Shown here in pieces: positions 55,087 through 63,240 of a stretch of 64,000 bases of DNA. Source of the stretch: Pseudomonas sessilinigenes. Lineage in GTDB: Bacteria > Pseudomonadota > Gammaproteobacteria > Pseudomonadales > Pseudomonadaceae. Each line of letters begins with the position of its first letter. The stretch's first letter is position 1. Location of the stretch: contig NZ_CP027706.1 of the NCBI RefSeq assembly GCF_003850565.1, positions 4,836,001-4,900,000 on the forward strand. The letters run 5' to 3'. The notes below the pieces were generated by a model. That model made no database searches and had not been told where the DNA came from. It was given only the letters and a program-made list of their open reading frames with translations. A program made the position numbers and the translations under genes.

Positions 55087-56208
55087 ATGAGTCTCGTGCA
55101 TTTGAATACCGCCGGGGCAGGCCTGATGTCTGCCGCCACCGTAGAGGCAATGCGTGGCTTCATCGATGGCGAGGCCGACCAGGGCAGCTACGAAACCGAG
55201 CTGCAATACGCCGACCTGCTCGGGCACGGCCTGTATGAGCGAGCGGCGCAGATGCTCAATGCCCCGCGCGCGAACATCGGGCTGTTCAGCAGTGCCACCG
55301 AGGCCTGGGCCGGCATCCTCTCCAAGCTGGAGTTTCCCCTGGGGTGCCGGGTCTGGGTGTCGAGTTCCGAATACGCCGCCAACTTGATCTTCTTCAACTT
55401 CCTCAAGCAGAGTCGGGGCGTGCGGGTCGAGGTCATACCGCGTACAGCACAAAGCCCGCTGGATTTGGATTGGGTACGACGCCACCTGGGGGGCGATGTG
55501 TTCCTGGTCAGTGTCTCGCACATTCCTTCGTGCTGCGGCGTGGTCAATCCGGTCGAGGCCCTGGGGGCGATCCTGCGCGAGCATCCGGCCTATTACGTGG
55601 TCGATGCCTGCCAATCCATGGGCCAACTGGCACTGGATGTCCGGGACATGCACTGCGACCTGTTGACCGGGGCAGGCCGTAAGTTCCTCTGTGGGCCGCG
55701 GGGCAGTGGCATCGCCTATGTCTCGAACCGGCTGCTGGGTGACTTGACGCTGAACTTCGCCGACTTGCATACCGCCCGCACCAACGGGCAGGTCAACCGT
55801 ATCGATGTGCTGGATGCACGAGTGCTGGAGATCGCAGAAAAGAGTTTCAGTGCCCTGGTCGGGCTTCACCAGGCGCTGGGCGAATACCTGGCTGATCGCG
55901 AGCGTCTGGCCAATGAGGCCTACACCTTGCTCAGTAGTGAATTGGCCCGGTTACCGGGATTGCGGCTGCTGTGTGCCGAGTATCGGCAAAGCGGCATCGT
56001 TTCGTTCGTGCCGGAGCGTGGCACGGCCCAGGAGTTCGTTGCCAGGGCCCGGGAGGCGGGGGTCAACCTGTGGGCCGGAACCGCTGCCCACACACCATTG
56101 CTGCTGGCGGACCTGCCCGCCAGCCACTTCGTCCGGGCTTCGGTCGGGCGTCGGGTGAGCGTGGCGCAGGTAGAGCTGGCGCTGGAACGAATTCGTCCAC
56201 TGTTGTGA
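55087..56208 (+). CDS. Class-V PLP-dependent enzyme (EgtE/CefD-like)
   Basis: A 373-residue fold-type I PLP enzyme of the class V aminotransferase group. The PLP-binding lysine is K199 in LLTGAGRKFLCGPRGSG, and the pyridine-binding Asp is D173 in VVDACQSMGQ, with Q176 at the usual partner site. The RKF...GPRGSG form is shared with EgtE-like C-S lyases and CefD-like epimerases rather than cysteine desulfurases, and no sulfur-loop cysteine is seen at the usual place. The reaction could be lyase, epimerase or transamination. It starts three bases after the transporter and is the last gene before a terminator. Confidence 0.86.
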   Translation: MSLVHLNTAGAGLMSAATVEAMRGFIDGEADQGSYETELQYADLLGHGLYERAAQMLNAPRANIGLFSSATEAWAGILSKLEFPLGCRVWVSSSEYAANLIFFNFLKQSRGVRVEVIPRTAQSPLDLDWVRRHLGGDVFLVSVSHIPSCCGVVNPVEALGAILREHPAYYVVDACQSMGQLALDVRDMHCDLLTGAGRKFLCGPRGSGIAYVSNRLLGDLTLNFADLHTARTNGQVNRIDVLDARVLEIAEKSFSALVGLHQALGEYLADRERLANEAYTLLSSELARLPGLRLLCAEYRQSGIVSFVPERGTAQEFVARAREAGVNLWAGTAAHTPLLLADLPASHFVRASVGRRVSVAQVELALERIRPLL

Positions 56209-56223
56209 GTTGGTGCTCCTTGA

Positions 56224-56260
56224 ACGCCCTGTCTTCCTCGGAATTCAGGGCGTCTTTTTA
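56224..56260 (+). terminator. Terminator of the desaturase-PLP operon
   Basis: ACGCCCTG (56224-56231) pairs with CAGGGCGT (56246-56253), with an inner TTCC/GGAA stem in the loop, then CTTTTTAT. It lies 15 bases past the last gene and closes the five-gene unit. Confidence 0.85.
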
Positions 56261-56278
56261 TCTATCGACCTGGCGGGA

Positions 56279-56980
56279 TCAGAGTTGCTGTTGCGCGCTG
56301 TAGCCGGGGAACGCGGTCTGCTGCTGGATCGCGGTGACGATGTTCTTGCGGGTCGCCGGTTGCTCGGCACCGTTGTTGTCGACGAATACCTCGCTTTGCA
56401 GCTCGGCTTCTTCGCCTTCACCGACAAAGCTGAAGCCCAGGAACTCGAAGGCTTCGCGGTCGGCATTGGCCTTGGAGCGCGGGCGCATCGGCAGGGTGAC
56501 GCTGAGGCCATCCTTGCTGATGGCGAACACTTCCATTTCCTTCTTGGGCCGCGATGCCTTGCTCTTGCCGCTTGGGTTGCTGATGGCCTGGTGGGTCTGG
56601 TTCAGCACCTTGAGCGCCAGGCCATAGACCAGTTCCTGGAAGTCCGGGTCGTCCTTGTAGCTGGAGAGAATCCGGCTGATGGGGAATTTCTTGCTCAGGT
56701 CCTCCAGGGCGGCGAGGTCCGCCGCTTCGGCGTCCTTGAGTTGCTTGAGCTGGCCCATGAGTTCATAGGCGGTATCGTCGTCAAAGCGGTCGTGGGCCTG
56801 GCGGATGGCTGCGCGCAGCTCGCGAATCTGGTCACTTTCTTTCGAGGTGTGGAAGGCGTCGAGCACCATCTCGCTGATGGTCTTGGCCTGGGACACATGC
56901 TGGGAAAGATGCATGGCGTTTTCGTACTCGGTCTTGTTCGACAAGGCGATCACGGATTCTTCGGTGTTGGAATCAGGCAT
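56279..56980 (-). CDS. Uncharacterised cytoplasmic protein, 233 residues
   Basis: No signal or membrane segment. The first half is helical and charged (SESDQIRELRAAIRQAHDRFDD-like; ELMGQLKQLKDAEAADLAALEDL), likely a coiled coil. The second half contains RPKKEMEVFAISKDGLSVTLPMRPRSKANADREAFEFLGFSFVGEGEE, which reads like a small beta domain. I do not recognise the family. It is convergent with the operon to its left, with only the terminator between. A long GC-rich hairpin lies at 57012-57048 in its upstream region. Confidence 0.8.
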   Translation of the reverse strand: MPDSNTEESVIALSNKTEYENAMHLSQHVSQAKTISEMVLDAFHTSKESDQIRELRAAIRQAHDRFDDDTAYELMGQLKQLKDAEAADLAALEDLSKKFPISRILSSYKDDPDFQELVYGLALKVLNQTHQAISNPSGKSKASRPKKEMEVFAISKDGLSVTLPMRPRSKANADREAFEFLGFSFVGEGEEAELQSEVFVDNNGAEQPATRKNIVTAIQQQTAFPGYSAQQQL

Positions 56981-57123
56981 TGAACATCCACTACTTGGTT
57001 TGACAGGTTTGAGGCGCGAAAACCCCGGGGGGATTTTCGGGGGCGCCTAATCTATTGGAGCGCACGGCCGTTGTCACGGACCAAGCGTCCGGAGGCGCTG
57101 GCCGTCCCTACAGACCGGTCTAG

Positions 57124-57141
57124 CCGGGGAAGATTCCCCGG
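57124..57141 (-). other. Perfect hairpin past the small membrane-protein gene
   Basis: CCGGGGAA (57124-57131) pairs with TTCCCCGG (57134-57141) around GA, 20 bases beyond the stop at 57161. There is no T-tract on the minus strand. A second hairpin with arms AGGCGC and GCGCCT (57012-57017 and 57043-57048) lies further on. Together they may end the upstream transcript. Confidence 0.45.
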
Positions 57142-57160
57142 TCCCTGTCATCCGCTGGAT

Positions 57161-57658
57161 TCAGTGCCTGGCCTGCAGGATTCGCAAGTGGCGGTACAAC
57201 TTGAGTGCCCGGCCCCAGAACAGCCCTACGGTGAAGCCTGCAGCCGCGCCACCGATACTGAGCATCTGCACGCTGGCGGCCTGTTCGGGATGAACGGCCT
57301 TTTGATACCCAAGCCAGTACTTCACGACGAAGAACAGCAGTGAGATCCCGAGGATCTTCAAGGTTCCGGGAACCAGGAGCGCCTCGCCGCCCGAATCCAG
57401 TACCGCGCCGAACGTGGAGAACAGCAGCATGGCCATCAGGCCGCCCAGCACCGCACCAGCGGTCCAGGCTCCCAGGGCCAACAGGGGATGCTCGCCCAGG
57501 CTCATCGACCACAACGACCAGACCAGCAGGATCAAGGGCGCAATCAATAGCGAGCCCAGGCTTTCACGGCTGCCGGAGCGAGCGCGCAGGCCGTAGTAGA
57601 GGATCATGGCGAAGATCGCATACACCCAGAGGGGGGTGTCCTGGAGAATGTTGATCAT
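57161..57658 (-). CDS. Uncharacterised membrane protein, 165 residues
   Basis: Starting MINILQDTPLWVYAIFAMILYYGLRAR at 57658, it has four or five hydrophobic segments (about 11-27, 40-57, 67-87, 95-115 and 130-150) and a basic C terminus (LKLYRHLRILQARH). The N-terminal pattern WVYAIFAMILYYGLRA is common to small uncharacterised membrane proteins of Proteobacteria. The function is unknown. It lies 77 bases past the CobW gene, so read-through from that operon is possible. Confidence 0.82.
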   Translation of the reverse strand: MINILQDTPLWVYAIFAMILYYGLRARSGSRESLGSLLIAPLILLVWSLWSMSLGEHPLLALGAWTAGAVLGGLMAMLLFSTFGAVLDSGGEALLVPGTLKILGISLLFFVVKYWLGYQKAVHPEQAASVQMLSIGGAAAGFTVGLFWGRALKLYRHLRILQARH

Positions 57659-57735
57659 TTTCAGCGTCCTTGCTTCTTGGCGGGGAGGTGCGGCCATGTT
57701 GCGCCTTGCCGAACAGGCCGTGAAGCCTCCCGGGA

Positions 57736-58662
57736 TCAGGCCACCTGAGTGGCGCTGATCCCGGCTTCCAGCTCCTGGCGCAGGCCACTGCCGCGGCGGG
57801 CGATGAACACCAGTTGCGCGGCATGTTCGGCGGGTTGCCCGGTGGCCAGGGTGAACTGGCTGCGGCTGCCCACATGCTGCAACCAATAGGGCTGCTCGTT
57901 GCCGTCCAGGCGCACCAGCCCCTTGAGGCGCAGCAAATCGGCCGGCAACTGCGCCAGCCAGGCGCGCAGGGCCTTGGCCTGCAAGGGCCGAGGGCTGTTC
58001 CATACCCAGCTTTCGAACAACTGGTCGTGGGCCTGGGGCAAGGCCTTGAACAGCAGCTCGCTGGAGCGTACCGGCGGTGCCAGCAACAGCTCGTCCGGCA
58101 GTTCGGCCTGTACGGTTTCGAATACCGGGGCGCGGCAGGTGAGGCTGCTACGGATCGCCTGCAACTGCTCGGGGGTGACCAGGTCGACCTTGTTCAGCAG
58201 CACCCAGTCGGCGCAGGCCACCTGGGCCCGGGACAGGCGCGCCATGTCGCCCTCAAGGGCCTGGAAACCGCTGGCATCCACCAGGGTCACCACCGCATCC
58301 AGGTGCAGGCGGTCGCGCAGTTGCGGGTAGCCGATGGTCTGCACGATGCGTTGCGGGTCGGAGACGCCGCTGCACTCGATGACGATCCGCTCCAGGGCCG
58401 GGCGCAGCTTGGACAGGCTCACCAGTTGCGCCAGCAGGTCTTCCTGTACGGTGCAGCAGATACAGCCGTTCTGCAGGCTGTACACCGCGTCGGTGACCTC
58501 GGCGATGATCGCCGCATCGATGTTCAGCTCGCCGAAATCGTTGACGATCACCGCCAGCCGGCCGCTGTCGGCGCGTTGCACCAGGCGGTTGAGCAGGGTG
58601 GTCTTGCCGGCCCCGAGAAAACCCGAGACCACCGTGACCGGAATGCTCGGCAGCTTGTTCAT
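57736..58662 (-). CDS. CobW/COG0523-family GTPase metallochaperone
   Basis: A 308-residue G3E GTPase. Walker A is GFLGAGKTTLLNR (14-26), the metal-binding motif is NGCICCTV (C67, C69, C70), Walker B is in IVIECSGVSDP, and the guanine motif is NKVD. A C-terminal CobW domain follows. COG0523 proteins deliver zinc or cobalt-like metals to client enzymes, driven by GTP. The ATG overlaps the amidohydrolase stop by four bases, which points to that metal-dependent enzyme as a client. No Zur box was identified. Confidence 0.92.
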   Translation of the reverse strand: MNKLPSIPVTVVSGFLGAGKTTLLNRLVQRADSGRLAVIVNDFGELNIDAAIIAEVTDAVYSLQNGCICCTVQEDLLAQLVSLSKLRPALERIVIECSGVSDPQRIVQTIGYPQLRDRLHLDAVVTLVDASGFQALEGDMARLSRAQVACADWVLLNKVDLVTPEQLQAIRSSLTCRAPVFETVQAELPDELLLAPPVRSSELLFKALPQAHDQLFESWVWNSPRPLQAKALRAWLAQLPADLLRLKGLVRLDGNEQPYWLQHVGSRSQFTLATGQPAEHAAQLVFIARRGSGLRQELEAGISATQVA

Positions 58663-60407
58663 GGCTCCTGGCCCTCGATCACCGGTGGCAGGCCTTCCCA
58701 CACTGCCTGCAGCGGCGTGTCGCTGAAGGTGCCCAGTCGGTCGTAGACCAACTGGCCCTCGACGAAGGTCAACTGCACCTGGGTGTGGTGGATGTAGTTG
58801 CGGGCCGGTTGGGCGAACAGGTCGCGGTCGAGCACGATCAGGTCCGCCGACTTGCCGACCTGCAGGCTGCCGGTGAGGTGTTCCAGGCCCATGGCATGGG
58901 CGCCGTTGAGGGTCGCCACTTGCAGCGCCTGCTCCAGGCTGATGGGGTCGCCGAAGGTGTCGGGCTCCTGGTTCCAGGGGTTCTGCCGGGTGACCATGGT
59001 TTCCAGCGCCAGCCACGGGTCGATGGATGCCACCGGCCAGTCGGTGCCGAACACCGCGATGCCACCGGCGGCCAGCACGCCCTTGAAATCGTAGATGCGC
59101 TTGAGGCGTTCCTGGCCATAGCCTGAGCGCGCGCCGCTGGCGAACGGGGTCGGGTACCAGGCCGCCGGGGAGAACTCGGCGATCACGTCCAGGCTCTGGA
59201 AGCGCTTGAGGTTGCCCGGGTGCAGCAAGGTGCTGTGGGCACACTGGTGGCGTACGCCGCTGTGGCCGTTGCGGCGCCGGGCCTCGGCCACGGCATCGAG
59301 GAACACGTCGGAGGCGCCGTCGCCGGTGCAGTGGGCGATCACCCGCAGGCCACGGCGGTCCATGTCCACCACCATGTCGGTGATGTGTTCCGGGGTCAGG
59401 TTGAGCTTGCCGCGCCAGCTCGACTCCTCGGGCCAGGGGGTCAGCAGGTACGAGGACTTGGGCTCCACGGTGCCGTCGAAATGGAACTTCACCGCATTGG
59501 CGCTCAACCGCGAGCTGCGATAGAAGTGCCGCTCGCCGCTGAGCAGCTCCCAGCGCCGGCGCACCGGGAAGATATCGTCCTGCCAACTGATGGCGGCTTC
59601 CACCCGCAGGGTCAGCTCGCCGGCGTCGTCCAGCTCCTTGAGAGCCTGCAAGCGGTTCTCGCAGACGTGCACGTACTTGGTGGCGGTGACCCCGCGAGAG
59701 GTCTGGAAGTGCACGCCATCGCGATAGGCCCGGCGCAGTACCGAGACCGGCGTCGCCGGCATGGCCGCGTGGATCAGCGCGTAGGCGCCGTCGATCAAAA
59801 GCCCGTTGGGCTCGCCGGTGAGCGAGTCGCGTTCCAGGTAGCCGTTGCGCGGATCGCTGGTATGGCGATCGATACCGGCCAGTTCCAGGGCCTTGGAGTT
59901 GACCATCATGGTGCCCCACATGCGGTCCAGCAGGGCCACCGGGCGGTCCGGCATGATGCTGTCCAGCCACTCGCGGCCCGGCGTCAGGCCGGCCTCGCGA
60001 AAGGTGTAGCGCACCCAGTATTGGCCGTAGATCCAGCCATCGCCCGGATGGCTGTCGGCATAGGCGTGGATCGCCGCCGCCAGTTGCTCCGGGGTCGGGT
60101 CCTCGATGCCCACGTCCAGGTCGTCGGCGTAGCGGGGTGCCAGGGCCAGGTCCGGATGGGTGTGCATGTCGTGCAGGCCGGGCATGCAGAACGCCCCGTC
60201 CAGGTCGTGCTGGCGGGTATTGGGGCCGACCAGCGAGCTCAAGGAGGCGAGGCTGCCCACCGCGATCAGCTTGCCTTGGCGAATGGCCACGGCATCGGCC
60301 CAGGGCTGCGCCGGGTCGAGGGTGTAGATCCGGCCGTTGTGCAGCACCAGTTCGGCGTACTGGTCGACGGCACTATGGGTGGAGTTGAATTGGTCGGAAG
60401 CGGTCAC
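58659..60407 (-). CDS. YtcJ-like metal-dependent amidohydrolase
   Basis: A 582-residue amidohydrolase-superfamily enzyme (YtcJ/amidohydrolase 3 group). The N-terminal metal site is MPGLHDMHTHPDLALAP (HxH). Further metal or catalytic residues are in RVIAHCTGDGASDVFLDAV (His), VRHQCAHSTLL (His) and FGTDWPVASIDP (Asp). Relatives hydrolyse N-formyl or N-acyl compounds such as formamides; the substrate here is not known. The start is a GTG at 60407 with GAGAGGTT upstream. There is no signal peptide, so it is cytoplasmic. Confidence 0.9.
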   Translation of the reverse strand: MTASDQFNSTHSAVDQYAELVLHNGRIYTLDPAQPWADAVAIRQGKLIAVGSLASLSSLVGPNTRQHDLDGAFCMPGLHDMHTHPDLALAPRYADDLDVGIEDPTPEQLAAAIHAYADSHPGDGWIYGQYWVRYTFREAGLTPGREWLDSIMPDRPVALLDRMWGTMMVNSKALELAGIDRHTSDPRNGYLERDSLTGEPNGLLIDGAYALIHAAMPATPVSVLRRAYRDGVHFQTSRGVTATKYVHVCENRLQALKELDDAGELTLRVEAAISWQDDIFPVRRRWELLSGERHFYRSSRLSANAVKFHFDGTVEPKSSYLLTPWPEESSWRGKLNLTPEHITDMVVDMDRRGLRVIAHCTGDGASDVFLDAVAEARRRNGHSGVRHQCAHSTLLHPGNLKRFQSLDVIAEFSPAAWYPTPFASGARSGYGQERLKRIYDFKGVLAAGGIAVFGTDWPVASIDPWLALETMVTRQNPWNQEPDTFGDPISLEQALQVATLNGAHAMGLEHLTGSLQVGKSADLIVLDRDLFAQPARNYIHHTQVQLTFVEGQLVYDRLGTFSDTPLQAVWEGLPPVIEGQEP

Positions 60408-60538
60408 GGGTCAACCTCTCAAGCAGGGCCCTTCAACAGTGGGCAAAAAAATGGGCGACAGGCGCAGTGGCAAAGCAGTGGTTCATGGGCGCCGCTATGG
60501 CGAGGGAGCAAGCCACCTCGCCAGCGTCGGTCCCTGGG

Positions 60539-61720
60539 TCAGCGTTGTGCGCCCAGGGCCTCGACGAACCCGGCGATGCGTTGGCATGCGTCCTTGAGCA
60601 CCTCGTCGGCCACGGTGAAGGAAATGCGCACGAAACCCTCGGCGCTGGCGCCAAAGGCCTGGGCATCGAGGACCGAGACCCCGGTGGCGCGAAACAGCTG
60701 CCAGGCGAAGTCCATGCTCGACAGGCCGGTACGGCGCACGTCCACCAGCATGAACATCCCGGCCTCTGGCTCGCGGCAGTCCAGCAGGGGCACCTGGCGC
60801 AGGCCTGCCATCACCAGGTCGCGACGGCGGCGGTAGACCTCGCGAGCGCTATCGACCACCTCGTCATCCAGCTCCAGGGCCTTGAGCGCAGCTTCCTGGA
60901 TGAACCCCGGCAGGCCGTAGAGCATGCACAGCAGCAGGTTGTCCAGGTGCCCCACCAGCTCCTCGGGGCCCACCACCCAGCCCACGCGCCAGCCGGTCAT
61001 GGCGTGGGTCTTGGACAGGCTGTTGAGGATCACCGTGCGTCCGGCCATGCCTGGCAGGGCCGCGATGCTCAGGTGCTGGCGGTCGTAGGTCAGTTGCCCG
61101 TAGACCTCATCGGAAATCACCCACAGGTCGTGCTTGCGTGCGACCTCGGCCACCGCTTCCAGCTCTTCGCGGCTGTAGACGTTGCCGGTGGGGTTGCACG
61201 GCGTGGCCAGGGCGATGCCCCGGGTCTTGTCGGTCAGGGCCGCTTCCAGGGCCGCGGCGGTCAGGCGAAAACCGTTGGCCGCCGGTTGCTCCACCGCCAC
61301 CAGGCTGGCGCCCGAGGCATGGATGCAAGCCTCGTAGGTCAGGTACATGGGTTCGGGCACCAGCACTTCATCGCCACTGCCGAACAGGCACAGCGATGCG
61401 GCGAACAGGCCGTTCTGCGCCCCGGCCACCAGGGCCACGTTGGCCGCCTCGACCTCGATGCCCAGCAGGCGCCGCTGCTTGGCGGCAATCGCCTCGCGCA
61501 GGGCCGGGCGCCCAAGCACATGGGTGTAGTGGGTATCGCCTTGTTCCAGCGCGGCGCCGGCGGCGGCGCTGATGCGCGGGTCGGTGGCGAAGTCCGGATC
61601 ACCGACGCTGAGCACGATCACGTTCTCGCCACGGCCACGGGCCTCGATGGCGGCGTAGTGGATGTCCCAGGCACTGACGGATTCGCCGCTGATGCGCTGG
61701 ACGAAAGGGGAATAACGCAT
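60539..61720 (-). CDS. Class I/II PLP-dependent aminotransferase
   Basis: A 393-residue fold-type I aminotransferase of the aspartate/aromatic group. It has VGDPDFATDP near the N terminus, CNPTGNVYSREELEAVAEVAR, the PLP Asp in VISDEVYGQLTYD, and the PLP lysine in LNSLSKTHAMTGWRVGWVVG. The substrate is unknown. It lies between the ABC importer and the amidohydrolase on the same strand, so it likely handles the imported amino compound. Confidence 0.92.
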   Translation of the reverse strand: MRYSPFVQRISGESVSAWDIHYAAIEARGRGENVIVLSVGDPDFATDPRISAAAGAALEQGDTHYTHVLGRPALREAIAAKQRRLLGIEVEAANVALVAGAQNGLFAASLCLFGSGDEVLVPEPMYLTYEACIHASGASLVAVEQPAANGFRLTAAALEAALTDKTRGIALATPCNPTGNVYSREELEAVAEVARKHDLWVISDEVYGQLTYDRQHLSIAALPGMAGRTVILNSLSKTHAMTGWRVGWVVGPEELVGHLDNLLLCMLYGLPGFIQEAALKALELDDEVVDSAREVYRRRRDLVMAGLRQVPLLDCREPEAGMFMLVDVRRTGLSSMDFAWQLFRATGVSVLDAQAFGASAEGFVRISFTVADEVLKDACQRIAGFVEALGAQR

Positions 61721-61762
61721 GTGGTGCTCCTCACGGGCGCATTGCCCGCGTAATGAATGGGT

Positions 61763-62470
61763 TCAGGCCTGGCGCTGGGGCGCCTGCTTGTTGGGGGTGG
61801 CGCCCAGGCGGCCGCACAGGTGTTCGATGACGAAGGCCAGCACGATGTAGATCAGCGCCACCGCCAGCAGCGGCTCGTAGACCTTCAGGGTCTGGGCCCG
61901 CACCAGGTTGGCGGCGCCCAGCAGGTCGGTGACCGCTACTGTGGAGGCCAGGGCCGTGGCCTTGAGCAGCAGCACGCATTCGCCCACCAGGGTCGGGCGT
62001 ACCAGCTCCAGGGCCCGGGGCAGCCAGACCCGGCGCAAGGTCAGCCAGTAGCCCATGCCATAGGCACGGGCCGCTTCCAGTTCGCCCCGGGGCACTGCCC
62101 GCAGGCCGCCGCGCAGGACCTCGCCGACATAGGCGCCGACGCTCAGGGTCAGCGCCAGGGCCACGTACCAGAAGCCTTCGCGCAGGTAGGGCCAGAGGAA
62201 GCTGCCGCGGATCGGCGGGTAGGCGGCGAACAGGCTGCCGACGCCGTAGTAGAGGATGTAGATCTGCACCAGCAGCGGCGTACCGCGGAACACGCTGATG
62301 TAGAAGCGCATGGGCGCGCTGACCAGGGGGTTGCGTGACACTCGGCCCAGGCCCACCAGCACCGCCAGGACGAAACCGCAAGCTCCGCTCAGGGCCAGCA
62401 GCTTGAGGGTGATGCCCAGGCCGCGTACCAGCTCGGTGGAAAAACCATTGATCCAGGAAAAATCCATCAC
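61763..62470 (-). CDS. Amino-acid ABC transporter permease (HisM-like)
   Basis: A 235-residue inner-membrane permease with about five membrane segments. The coupling loop EAARAYGMGYWLTLRRVWLPRAL is the EAA motif of polar amino-acid importers. The N-terminal WINGFSTELVRGLGITLKLLALSGACGFVLAVLVGLGR is typical. It pairs with the next permease, six bases away, to form a heterodimeric channel. Substrate is probably a basic or opine-type amino acid by family, not proven here. Confidence 0.92.
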   Translation of the reverse strand: MMDFSWINGFSTELVRGLGITLKLLALSGACGFVLAVLVGLGRVSRNPLVSAPMRFYISVFRGTPLLVQIYILYYGVGSLFAAYPPIRGSFLWPYLREGFWYVALALTLSVGAYVGEVLRGGLRAVPRGELEAARAYGMGYWLTLRRVWLPRALELVRPTLVGECVLLLKATALASTVAVTDLLGAANLVRAQTLKVYEPLLAVALIYIVLAFVIEHLCGRLGATPNKQAPQRQA

Positions 62471-62476
62471 AGCCTC

Positions 62477-63190
62477 CTAGTGCTGGGGCAGCCAGCGGTG
62501 GGTGCGTCGTTCGAGCACGCGGAACACGCTGCCGGACACCAGGGTGATGACGAAGTAGAACGCCGCGACGGCGAGGTAGAACACCAGGTAGTGCTTGGTG
62601 GAGCCGGCGGCCTGCTTGCCCACCGAGAGCAGTTCGCTGTAGCCGACGATGCTGATCAGCGCGCTGTCCTTGACCAGCACCAGCCACAGGTTCGACAACC
62701 CGGCCATGGCGAAGGGCAGCATGCTCGGCAGCAGGATGCGCCGTACCAGCAGCCAGCGTTCGATGCCGTAGGCCCGCGCCGCCTCGATCTGGCCATGGGG
62801 AATGGCCAGGATCGCGCCGCGGATGATCTCCGCCGAATAAGCGCCCTGGACGATACCCAGCACCAGCACGGCGGCGATGAAGCCGTTGACCGTGACGCTT
62901 GGGCGGTCCATGGCCGCCATGGCCATGTTCAGCAGGTCGGTGCCGGCGTAGTACAGCAGCAGGATCAGCAGCAGCTCGGGCATGGCCCGGTACAGGGTGG
63001 TGTAGAGGTTGGCCAGCTTCACCAGCCAGCGTGGCCCGCGCAGCTTGATCATCGCCACCAGCAGGCCGATGCCCAGGCCGAGGACGAAGGCCCCGGCGGA
63101 AATCTGCAGGGACACCAGCGCGCCCTGGGCCAGGGCGCCGAGCCAGCCGTCGGCGACGAACAGTTGGGAAAGGTCGGACAGAGAAATCAT
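62477..63190 (-). CDS. Amino-acid ABC transporter permease (HisQ-like)
   Basis: A 237-residue permease starting MISLSDLSQLFVADGW at 63190. It has the EAA loop EAARAYGIERWLLVRRILLPSML and the segment ALVSLQISAGAFVLGLGIGLLVAMIKL. Upstream residues in the open frame are shadow of the binding-protein gene. It is 50 bases past the binding-protein gene and six before the second permease. The ATP-binding subunit is not in the window. Confidence 0.92.
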   Translation of the reverse strand: MISLSDLSQLFVADGWLGALAQGALVSLQISAGAFVLGLGIGLLVAMIKLRGPRWLVKLANLYTTLYRAMPELLLILLLYYAGTDLLNMAMAAMDRPSVTVNGFIAAVLVLGIVQGAYSAEIIRGAILAIPHGQIEAARAYGIERWLLVRRILLPSMLPFAMAGLSNLWLVLVKDSALISIVGYSELLSVGKQAAGSTKHYLVFYLAVAAFYFVITLVSGSVFRVLERRTHRWLPQH

Positions 63191-63240
63191 GACGTATCCA
63201 GTCAACGCCGGCGGCCTACCGCAGCAGGCCGCCGGGCGGC

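Noticed and set aside
49433..56260. Assigning the operon to rhizobitoxine, AMB, FVG or another named toxin
   Set aside because: Only the desaturase and transporter types recall rhizobitoxine. The other genes do not match any named cluster I know well enough to claim.
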